From NCBI GenBank assembly GCA_017883105.1, contig JADGOF010000075.1:1-8421 (forward strand): a DNA stretch of 8,421 bases. The letters run 5' to 3'. This DNA comes from Acidimicrobiales bacterium (GTDB taxonomy: Bacteria > Actinomycetota > Acidimicrobiia > Acidimicrobiales > RAAP-2). Numbering within the stretch: the first letter of the stretch is position 1; the number at the start of each line of letters is the position of its first letter. The notes under the pieces were generated by a model that ran no database searches, was not told where the DNA came from, and worked only from the letters and a program-made list of their open reading frames with translations. Shown piece by piece: positions 1 to 5,811 of this stretch. Made by a program: the position numbers and the translations under genes.

Positions 1-416
1 ACCGTCATGCACAGGACCAGATCGACCATGCCCAGATACGGCTCGATGGCTTCGAAGGGCGTGTCGGGATTGGCCGCCACCCCCACCCGCAGGCCGAGGT
101 CGCGCATCTGGCGGACGAGTGCCTCGGTCTCCCCCACCTCCACATGGACGGTGCAGCCGTCGGCGCCGGCATCCCGGAACGGCTCGAGGTAACGGGCCGG
201 GTCGGTGATCATGAGGTGGGTGTCGAAGAAGAGGTCGGTGTGTTCGCGCAGCGACGACACCACCGGTGGACCGATGGTCAGGTTGGGAACGAAGTGTCCG
301 TCCATGACGTCCACGTGGAGCCAGTCGGTGGTGGGCGCGACCAGATTGACCGCGTCGGACAGGCTCCCGAAGTCGGCTGAGAGGATTGACGGGGCAACCC
401 GCAGCTCGTAGTCCAT
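1..416 (-). CDS. rpe: Ribulose-phosphate 3-epimerase, 3' end outside window
   Basis: Interconverts D-ribulose 5-phosphate and D-xylulose 5-phosphate in the pentose phosphate pathway; a cytoplasmic metal-dependent TIM barrel. About 138 codons are visible. Family hallmarks, numbered from the chosen start: VAPSILSADF at 7-16, HVDVMDGHFVPN at 34-45 (metal ligand His34, acid/base Asp36) and THLM at 66-69 (ligand His67). The read ends in LVLCMTV, just before the usual NPGFGGQ loop, so roughly the last 80 residues, including the second catalytic Asp, are outside. The ATG at 416 is chosen because GGGGA lies 8 nt upstream. An in-frame ATG at 431 adds five residues (MGTSS) and fits a leaderless transcript from the -10-like box at 440-445. 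The gene lies about 95-110 nt downstream of fmt on the same strand. Identification is secure; the start is open. Confidence 0.95.
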   Translation of the reverse strand, partial: MDYELRVAPSILSADFGSLSDAVNLVAPTTDWLHVDVMDGHFVPNLTIGPPVVSSLREHTDLFFDTHLMITDPARYLEPFRDAGADGCTVHVEVGETEALVRQMRDLGLRVGVAANPDTPFEAIEPYLGMVDLVLCMT

Positions 417-439
417 CGATGACGTCCCCATTACGGGTG

Positions 440-445
440 AGCCTA
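440..445 (-). promoter_or_regulatory. Putative -10 hexamer (TAGGCT) of rpe
   Basis: On the minus strand TAGGCT is followed by 8 nt and then ATG (431). It fits the TANNNT consensus of actinobacterial housekeeping promoters. A start site at about 431-433 would give a leaderless or nearly leaderless mRNA. No convincing -35 element is visible. The call rests on position and on its recurrence before the neighbouring genes. Confidence 0.35.
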
Positions 446-524
446 CCGGCGACGCCGCAGGGGTCGGTGGTCCAGGTGACGTCGATGGGCCATCACCGGC
501 AGAGGTCGGGTCGGGTCGGTCGGA

Positions 525-1415
525 TCAGGTCCCGAGTCGTTCGCCCGGGGCGGGCTGGACACCGTGCCACCAGTCTCTGGCCGCCATCGGGCGCTTCCCT
601 TCGGGCTGGACAGTGACCAGATGGAGGCGATGTCCGTCGCCGGCTGCCACCTCGGTCTCCCCCAACGTCCCCGGCTCCAGTCGGTCGATTCCTTCCGCCC
701 CGGGCGTGCCGGCCGTGGCGCGCAGGATTCGCAGTCGACGACCCCGGAACATCGTCCAGGCCCGGCCCAGACGGATCACCCGTCGCAGTTGCAGGGCCGG
801 CTGTTCCCAGTCGAGCTCGAACTCGCCCGACCGTATCTTCTCGGCGTAGGAGGGCATGCCCACCTGATCGCGGGGCTGGGGCAGTCCGGCGATCCCTTCG
901 ACGAGGTAGGTGGTGAGGAGACCGCAGCCGAGTGCCACCAGTCGCGCCCGCAGGTCGTCGGCCGACTCCTCGTCGTCGATGACCGTGCCCACCTGGGCAT
1001 AGATGCCCCCGGTGTCCAGACCGGCCTCCACCGCCATCAGGCACACCCCGGTCTCCGCGTCACCTTCGAGGATGGCCCGCTCGACGGGCGCCGCCCCCCG
1101 CCACCGGGGCAAGAGGGAGAAGTGCAGATTGACCATGGGAAGGACCTCGAGCACGGACACGGGAATGACCCGCCCATAGGCCACCACCACCCCGAGCTCC
1201 GCGCCCTTGCCGGTCACGTCCTCGAGCGAGTCGGACACCGGAAGGCCGAGCTCGGCGGCCGCCACCTTGACCGGGCTGGGGACCAGTCCACTGCCCCGCC
1301 CGCGCCTCTTGTCGGGACGGGTGACCACCAGGGCCACGTCGTGACCGTCACCGACCAGGGAGCGCAGCGGCGGGACTGCCGCCTCGGGAGTTCCCAGAAA
1401 CACCAGTCGGGCCAT
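525..1415 (-). CDS. fmt: Methionyl-tRNA formyltransferase
   Basis: Transfers a formyl group from 10-formyltetrahydrofolate to Met-tRNA(fMet) in the cytoplasm, making the initiator for bacterial translation. The 296-residue product is slightly shorter than the usual 305-315. MARLVFLGTPEAAVP at the N-terminus is the typical first strand and loop. The catalytic core is NLHFSLLPRWRGAAP at 96-110 (catalytic Asn96 and His98), with AGLDTGGIY at 131-139 supplying Asp134. The C-terminal tRNA-binding OB-like domain ends with GKRPMAARDWWHG, a normal family ending. It lies 78 nt downstream of def, whose product removes the same formyl group after synthesis. The ATG at 1415 has no strong Shine-Dalgarno, but TAGGGT sits 8 nt upstream, so it may be transcribed on its own. 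In many actinobacteria rsmB follows fmt; here rpe follows directly. Confidence 0.97.
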   Translation of the reverse strand: MARLVFLGTPEAAVPPLRSLVGDGHDVALVVTRPDKRRGRGSGLVPSPVKVAAAELGLPVSDSLEDVTGKGAELGVVVAYGRVIPVSVLEVLPMVNLHFSLLPRWRGAAPVERAILEGDAETGVCLMAVEAGLDTGGIYAQVGTVIDDEESADDLRARLVALGCGLLTTYLVEGIAGLPQPRDQVGMPSYAEKIRSGEFELDWEQPALQLRRVIRLGRAWTMFRGRRLRILRATAGTPGAEGIDRLEPGTLGETEVAAGDGHRLHLVTVQPEGKRPMAARDWWHGVQPAPGERLGT

Positions 1416-1423
1416 GGGGGGCG

Positions 1424-1429
1424 ACCCTA
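1424..1429 (-). promoter_or_regulatory. Putative -10 hexamer (TAGGGT) of fmt
   Basis: The minus strand reads TAGGGT, then CGCCCCCC, then the fmt ATG. The spacing would put the transcript start at or within 2-3 nt of the ATG, giving a leaderless mRNA. No -35 is evident, and the 78-nt gap to def does not exclude read-through from def. Confidence 0.35.
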
Positions 1430-1493
1430 TCGGTCACCGAACGGATCGGTCGACGGCGGGCACCGGGACGAGACTTCACCGGGGCGGACGACC

Positions 1494-2039
1494 TCAGACC
1501 TCCTGCTCACTCCCCGCAGAGACCAGTTTGGCCTCCATGGCCGTGGTGTCGAGACCGAGGGCACGGTCCCTGAGAACCCGAAGAGCTTGTTTACGCATGT
1601 CGTCCTCGAGGCGCTCGACCATCAGCACCCCGTCGAGATGGTCGACCTCGTGCTGGAAGACCCGGCCCAGGAACTCGTCGGCCTCGATCGAGATCTCCTT
1701 GCCGGCAAGGTTGTACCCGCTGATGTGCACCTGCTTGGGGCGGATGATCCCCAGACGGAGACCAGGGATGGAGAGGCAACCTTCGTCATGGTACCACTCC
1801 CCATCGGTCTCGATGATGGTCGGGTTGATCATCACCTCGGGGCCGTCGCCCACGTCGTATACGAAGAGACGCTTCTGCACACCGACCTGTGGAGCAGCCA
1901 GGCCGGCGCCCTCGGCGTCGTACATGGTCTCGACCATGCCGTCGACCAGGCGCACCAGCGATCCGTCGACATGGTCGACGTCCCGCGCCACCTGCTTCAA
2001 CACCGGGTCGCCGTAGACACGGACGGAGTAGGACGACAT
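1494..2039 (-). CDS. def: Peptide deformylase
   Basis: Removes the N-formyl group from nascent proteins with a bound metal ion (Fe2+ in most bacteria). The 181-residue product has all three diagnostic motifs: GAGLAAPQVG at 44-53, EGCLSIPG at 86-93 and QHEVDHLDG at 129-137. The ligands are Cys88, His130 and His134, with Glu131 as the catalytic base, so it looks fully active. The short Glu- and basic-rich C-terminal tail is unremarkable. fmt lies downstream on the same strand, a common functional pairing, and the GNAT gene is divergent across 106 nt. No Shine-Dalgarno precedes the ATG. TAGAAT ends exactly 6 nt before it, the spacing expected if transcription starts on the A of the ATG. Confidence 0.98.
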   Translation of the reverse strand: MSSYSVRVYGDPVLKQVARDVDHVDGSLVRLVDGMVETMYDAEGAGLAAPQVGVQKRLFVYDVGDGPEVMINPTIIETDGEWYHDEGCLSIPGLRLGIIRPKQVHISGYNLAGKEISIEADEFLGRVFQHEVDHLDGVLMVERLEDDMRKQALRVLRDRALGLDTTAMEAKLVSAGSEQEV

Positions 2040-2045
2040 AGAGCC

Positions 2046-2051
2046 ATTCTA
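2046..2051 (-). promoter_or_regulatory. Putative -10 hexamer (TAGAAT) of def, leaderless spacing
   Basis: On the minus strand TAGAAT occupies -12 to -7 if transcription starts at the A of the def ATG (2039). It is the closest match to TATAAT near any gene here. No -35-like TTGACA stands 16-18 nt upstream. The lack of a Shine-Dalgarno before def supports a leaderless transcript. Confidence 0.5.
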
Positions 2052-2108
2052 CGGGCTGATCCCGCGCCACACGTCGCTCGGGTCTCGGCCCGCCTCGGTG
2101 GGTTTCCC

Positions 2109-2118
2109 CCGGGTACCA
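2109..2118 (+). repeat. 10-bp direct repeat flanking the GNAT gene, left copy
   Basis: CCGGGTACCA occurs here, 27 nt before the GNAT start codon, and exactly again at 2614-2623, directly after its stop codon. An 8-base partial copy lies inside the gene at 2511-2518. A 10-mer this GC-rich can recur by chance in 8 kb, so only the flanking position makes it notable. Confidence 0.35.
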
Positions 2119-2133
2119 ACCGGATGTGGGACA

Positions 2134-2139
2134 TAGGAT
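2134..2139 (+). promoter_or_regulatory. Putative -10 hexamer (TAGGAT) of the GNAT gene, leaderless spacing
   Basis: TAGGAT is followed by CCATCG and then ATG at 2146, placing it at -12 to -7 relative to transcription starting on the start codon. There is no Shine-Dalgarno before this ATG and no recognisable -35 element. It shares the 106-nt divergent interval with the def promoter candidate. Confidence 0.45.
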
Positions 2140-2145
2140 CCATCG

Positions 2146-2613
2146 ATGGTGCCACCTCCGCTGCCAGCAGTGGCCATCCGCGACGCGCGGACCACCGACT
2201 TGCCGGGCGTGATCGAGATGCTCGACCATGGCGCCCTGGTCGACGGCAAGGAGGACCCCGGGGATCCGAGGCCGTACGAGGCGGCCCTCGCCGAGATCGA
2301 CGCGACGCCCGGATGGGCGCTATTGGTGGCCGAGGCCGGGGGCCTGGTCGTCGGGACCTGCCAGCTCATAGTCTTCCGGCACATCCAGGCCGTGGGCGGC
2401 CGGTGTGCCGAGGTGGAGTCCGTCCATGTCCGTGCGGAGTGGCGCGGGCGGGGCATCGGCGGCCTCCTGGTGGAGGAGGCGGTGGCCCGGGCCGTCGCCC
2501 TCGGCTGTTACCGGGTACAACTGACCAGCAATAAGGCGAGGACCGACGCCCACCGCTTCTACGGGCGCCACGACTTCGTGGCTAGCCACGAAGGCTACAA
2601 GCGCCTCCTCTGA
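2146..2613 (+). CDS. GNAT-family N-acetyltransferase, substrate unknown
   Basis: A 155-residue single-domain GCN5-related acetyltransferase, probably moving an acetyl group from acetyl-CoA to an amine. After a short Pro-rich N-terminus, IRDARTTDLPGVIEML is the typical first strand and helix. The acetyl-CoA pyrophosphate loop (motif A) is RAEWRGRGIGGLL, about residues 97-109. The C-terminal section has NKARTDAHRFYGRHDF followed by SHEGYKRLL, as in small GNATs that act on free small molecules; PhnO has a comparable DAHRFY segment. The substrate cannot be read from sequence. It is the only plus-strand gene here, convergent with priA (60-nt gap, no obvious terminator hairpin) and divergent from def. 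The ATG at 2146 is chosen because a -10-like box stands at leaderless spacing. A 10-bp repeat flanks it, so it may be a later insertion between priA and def. Confidence 0.9.
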   Translation: MVPPPLPAVAIRDARTTDLPGVIEMLDHGALVDGKEDPGDPRPYEAALAEIDATPGWALLVAEAGGLVVGTCQLIVFRHIQAVGGRCAEVESVHVRAEWRGRGIGGLLVEEAVARAVALGCYRVQLTSNKARTDAHRFYGRHDFVASHEGYKRLL

Positions 2614-2623
2614 CCGGGTACCA
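2614..2623 (+). repeat. 10-bp direct repeat flanking the GNAT gene, right copy
   Basis: CCGGGTACCA follows the GNAT stop codon immediately and matches 2109-2118 exactly. It lies in the convergent 60-nt gap to the priA stop, which otherwise shows no clear terminator stem-loop. Confidence 0.35.
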
Positions 2624-2673
2624 CGGGGCTGCCACCCAGGAACACGTGTCGCGGCCCGCACCCCTCGACCAGG

Positions 2674-4446
2674 TCACGCGTCCGTCGGATCGACCTCCAC
2701 CCGCACCCGCTCGGCCGGACGGGCTACCGAGGCCAGGGCGTCGCACATGACCGGGTGATCGGCGGACCGGACCAACCACCGGTCGGGCCCGTGAGACGAG
2801 GTGGTCACACCATCGACCTGGGCGAGGGCGTCGGCATAGGCGGCGGCACCCGGTCCGCGCAGCATGGCCAGGGCCCCGAAGGGCGGGAGCCCGAGCGTCT
2901 CCCGCACGGCCCGTTCCGGCTCCGACACCACGGACGGATCGGCATGGAGGGCAGCCTGGAGCACCTCGTGGGTGGGGATCCGGGTCTGGAGCAGCACCTT
3001 GCCCCCTCCATCACGAGGGCCGACCACCCGCGCTGCCCGGGCCACAAGGGCCAGGGTCTCCTCGCCGGCCCCGAACCTGGGCGCCAGCAGATGCTGGTCG
3101 ATGTCGAGAAAGGCCACCAGATCGGCCCTGGTCACCCGGTGCAGTGCCGCCTCCGTGCCCACCACCAGACGGGCGCCGTCCCCGTCAACGGTCGCCGACG
3201 TGCCGGTGATCTCCAGCGCATCGACCGCGGTCAGGGCCGAAAGCTCCTCGGTGGCCCGGGTCACTCCGATGCGCAACGACTTCAACCGGGTCGAGTCGCA
3301 TGCCGCACACACCGCAGGTCGGGTCTCGCCACACCGTCGGCACTCAAGGACCGCGGTGGCCTCGGCCTGGGCCACCGCTCCTCCACAGCGGGTGCACCGG
3401 GCCAGCGCCCCGCACTGGGCACAGGCAAGCAACCGGACCCGTCCGGTCCGGTTCAGGATGCACACGCAACGCCCCCCGGGCCGGTCGAGCACCTGGTGGA
3501 GCGCCCGGGCCAGACGCTCGGAGAACAGCCCGGTGCGGGGATCGTCGCCGCTGCGGTCGATGACGTCGACCACCGGCCACCCTCGCCGCTCGACGGCGCG
3601 TGCCGTGGTGACCAGCCGGGCCCCTTCGGCCAGTGCCACCGGCGGGCACGCGGAGACCAGCACCACGGTGGCCTGATCGCGCCTCCCGCGCTCGACCACC
3701 ACGTCGACCGCGGACCAGGTCGGCGTCCGTTCCTCCCGGTAGGCCTCGTCATGGGCATCGAGGACCACCGCGGCCCGTAGCCGTGACAGCGGGGCCCACG
3801 CCGCCGTGCGGGTTCCGACCACCATCGACTCCCCCGCGGCGGCCTGTTCCCAATCGCCGGGCATCAGCGCCACCGGGACGCCCGCCGCCCGCAGCCGGGC
3901 GGCCAGCTGAGCGGCCCGGACATGGGAGGGGGCGAGCACAAGGACACCGGCCGGGCCGGTCCGGTGGACCAGTTCCTGCACGACCAAGGTGGCGTCGAGT
4001 CCGGGGGCGAGCCGCACCACCGAGACCGCGCCGTTGTCGACTATGGCCTCATCGACGATGGAGACCGATCCCCCCCCGGGCGACGGGGGTACATCGGTTG
4101 GGCGGTCGGAGTCGGCTGCCGGGCCCTCGGTCGTGGGCCACTCCCCTCGGACCACCCGGGCCGGCGAGGCGGTCCCGAGGAACGACGACAGGGGTCCGGC
4201 CCAGCGCCATGCCGCCCATTCGGCCAGGGCCACCAGCGGGGGCGGCGGCCCGTGTCCGCTCGACAGGGCCAGCGACTTGACCGAGACGCCGGCCGTGGCC
4301 GGCACGTCGTCCTCCACCACCCAGGCGCCCACCCGGCGACCGTGCAGGTCGATCCGGACGCGGCTCCCCACCCGGATCTGTGCCGCCATGTCCGGCGGTA
4401 CCCAGTAGTCGAACCGCCGATGGATGGCCGGGACGTCAGGGACCAC
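2674..4446 (-). CDS. priA: PriA-like primosomal protein N', helicase motifs degenerate
   Basis: Replication restart protein that recognises stalled or repaired forks. The N-terminal 3'-DNA-end-binding domain (PDVPAIHRRFDYWVP and HGRRVGAWVV, residues 3-44) is followed by a Pro/Gly-rich linker at about 100-128. The helicase region has lost its ATPase motifs: the Walker A position reads RLAPGLDATLV near 145-155 with no Gly-Lys-Thr, and DEXH is replaced by DAHDEAY (230-236). The zinc-binding insert is intact, with eight cysteines at 342, 345, 351, 354, 369, 372, 380 and 383. The C-terminus (LPPFGALAML, WLVRSADH, VRVEVDPTDA) is typical. Actinobacterial PriA proteins are known to lack helicase motifs, so this is family-normal, not decay. 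The GTG at 4446 is the first standard start but cuts into the first beta strand (IVRVVPDVP); in-frame CTG codons at 4467 and 4512 would restore it. Confidence 0.93.
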   Translation of the reverse strand: MVPDVPAIHRRFDYWVPPDMAAQIRVGSRVRIDLHGRRVGAWVVEDDVPATAGVSVKSLALSSGHGPPPPLVALAEWAAWRWAGPLSSFLGTASPARVVRGEWPTTEGPAADSDRPTDVPPSPGGGSVSIVDEAIVDNGAVSVVRLAPGLDATLVVQELVHRTGPAGVLVLAPSHVRAAQLAARLRAAGVPVALMPGDWEQAAAGESMVVGTRTAAWAPLSRLRAAVVLDAHDEAYREERTPTWSAVDVVVERGRRDQATVVLVSACPPVALAEGARLVTTARAVERRGWPVVDVIDRSGDDPRTGLFSERLARALHQVLDRPGGRCVCILNRTGRVRLLACAQCGALARCTRCGGAVAQAEATAVLECRRCGETRPAVCAACDSTRLKSLRIGVTRATEELSALTAVDALEITGTSATVDGDGARLVVGTEAALHRVTRADLVAFLDIDQHLLAPRFGAGEETLALVARAARVVGPRDGGGKVLLQTRIPTHEVLQAALHADPSVVSEPERAVRETLGLPPFGALAMLRGPGAAAYADALAQVDGVTTSSHGPDRWLVRSADHPVMCDALASVARPAERVRVEVDPTDA

Positions 4447-4508
4447 CCGGACGATGCGGTCCGGCAGCTGCTGCCCCGGACCTGACGTGCCTCGTCGCGA
4501 GGGGGCGA

Positions 4509-5717
4509 TCAGAGTCCGAGGGCCTGCTTCAGGTCGTCGGCCCGGGAAGTGTCCTCCCAGGTGAACTCCTTCTCCGCCCGGCCGAAGTGGCCGTAGGCCG
4601 CCGTCTTCCGGTAGATGGGCCGCTTGAGGTCGAGGTCACGCACGATGGCGGCGGGGCGGAGGTCGAAGACCTCGTCCACCACCTCGGCGATCCGGACCGG
4701 ATCACACCGTTCGGTGCCGAACGTCTCGACCAGCACCGACACCGGGCGGGCCACGCCGATCGCATAGGCCACCTGGACCTCGCACCTGGTTGCCGCACCG
4801 GCGGCCACCAGGTTCTTCGCCACCCATCGGGCGGCATAGGCGGCCGAGCGGTCGACCTTGGAGGGGTCCTTGCCGGAGAAGGCTCCACCGCCGTGGCGGG
4901 CCATGCCCCCGTAGGTGTCCACGATGATCTTCCGTCCGGTCAGCCCAGTATCGGCATGGGGTCCGCCCAGTTCGAACACTCCGGTAGGGTTGGCCAGGAT
5001 GCGGAGCTTGCTGGAGTCCAGCTCGGGCGGCAGCAACGGGTTGATGACGTTGTCGCGGAGGTCGGGCAGCAGCAGGGTCTCGAGGTCCACGCCCGGATCG
5101 TGCTGGGTGGAGATGAGCACGGTCTCCAGGGCCACGGGGCGCCCGTCCTCGTAGGTCACGCTGACCTGGGTCTTGCCGTCAGGTCGCAGGTAGGGCAGCA
5201 CGCCCACCCGGCGCACCTGGGCCAGCCGCTGAGCCAGACGGTGGGCCAACCAGATCGGGAGCGGCATCAGATCCGGGGTCTCGTCGCAGGCGTACCCGAA
5301 CATCATCCCTTGGTCACCCGCACCCTGGGCGTTGAGGATGTCCTCGCCGCCGGTGCCTGCCCGCACCTCGAAAGCGCTGTCGACGCCCTGGCCGATATTG
5401 GGCGACTGCTCATCGATGGACACGATGACCCCACAGGTGTTGCCGTCGATGCCGTAGGCATCATCGTCGTAGCCGATGTCCAGCACCGTCTTGCGGACCA
5501 GTTTCGGGATGTCGACGTAGGTGGTGGTGGTGATCTCCCCGGCAACCAGCACCAGCCCGGTGGTCAGTAGGGTCTCGCACGCCACCCGACTGTCCGGGTC
5601 CTCAGCCAGTAGGGCATCGAGCACGGAGTCCGAGATCTGGTCGGCCATCTTGTCGGGATGACCTTCGGTCACCGACTCGGAGGTGAAGGTATATCGGGTA
5701 CTCACGGCTGGTTCCAT
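4509..5717 (-). CDS. metK: S-adenosylmethionine synthetase
   Basis: Makes S-adenosylmethionine from methionine and ATP, releasing phosphate and pyrophosphate; a cytoplasmic tetramer in most bacteria. The 402-residue product has normal length. FTSESVTEGHPDK at 11-23 carries the N-terminal ATP/methionine His20. Both family signatures are present: GAGDQGMMFGYA at 132-143 and GGGAFSGKDPSKVDRSAAY near 275-293. The P-loop-like GGPHADTGLTGRK differs slightly from the common GGPxGDxGLTGRK, with Ala for Gly. The start is uncertain: ATG at 5717 has no clear Shine-Dalgarno, whereas GTG at 5705 gives VSTRYTFTSES, closer to relatives, with GGA 7 nt upstream. It follows coaBC by 93 nt, an interval holding a strong stem-loop next to the coaBC stop. 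Its TGA lies in a CTGA whose CTG is in frame with priA. Confidence 0.98.
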   Translation of the reverse strand: MEPAVSTRYTFTSESVTEGHPDKMADQISDSVLDALLAEDPDSRVACETLLTTGLVLVAGEITTTTYVDIPKLVRKTVLDIGYDDDAYGIDGNTCGVIVSIDEQSPNIGQGVDSAFEVRAGTGGEDILNAQGAGDQGMMFGYACDETPDLMPLPIWLAHRLAQRLAQVRRVGVLPYLRPDGKTQVSVTYEDGRPVALETVLISTQHDPGVDLETLLLPDLRDNVINPLLPPELDSSKLRILANPTGVFELGGPHADTGLTGRKIIVDTYGGMARHGGGAFSGKDPSKVDRSAAYAARWVAKNLVAAGAATRCEVQVAYAIGVARPVSVLVETFGTERCDPVRIAEVVDEVFDLRPAAIVRDLDLKRPIYRKTAAYGHFGRAEKEFTWEDTSRADDLKQALGL

Positions 5718-5792
5718 TCTCGTTGGGGGCAGATGCCCATGGCGGCAAAGCGGCGACGTGTACGACGCGGACGGCGGATGTGATCGGGCTTC

Positions 5793-5811
5793 ACCGGGGA
5801 CGTACCCCGGT
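5793..5811 (-). other. Perfect 7-bp stem-loop at the coaBC stop, upstream of metK
   Basis: ACCGGGG and CCCCGGT enclose a 5-nt loop, and the outer base of the stem is the last base of the coaBC TGA. There is no following U-run on the minus-strand transcript, so it does not look like a classical intrinsic terminator. It could stabilise the coaBC 3' end, attenuate transcription, or be part of a metK leader. I could not match the remaining 74 nt to a known SAM riboswitch class by eye. Confidence 0.4.

Noticed and set aside
2042..2059. AGCC...GGCT inverted repeat over the def -10 box as an operator
   Set aside because: Arms of only 4 bp; far too weak to support a regulator site.
564..2534. Very long plus-strand open frame (656 codons) across fmt, def and part of the GNAT gene
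   Set aside because: It is antisense to two proteins with full catalytic motifs and overlaps a third gene in another frame. Its product is low-complexity His/Gly/Pro/Arg-rich with no recognisable domain, as expected of a mirror frame in GC-rich DNA.
2614..2673. Bidirectional intrinsic terminator between the GNAT gene and priA
   Set aside because: No stem of useful length followed by a T-run is visible in either direction.
2755..3780. 341-codon plus-strand open frame inside priA
   Set aside because: Antisense shadow of priA, compositionally biased (Gly, His, Arg, Pro), with no family motif.
4380..5570. 396-codon plus-strand open frame opposite metK
   Set aside because: Antisense shadow of metK, whose signatures are complete; the translated product resembles nothing I know.
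5718..5810. SAM riboswitch upstream of metK
   Set aside because: The interval is short and shows one simple hairpin; I could not see the multi-helix core or pseudoknot elements of a known SAM class.
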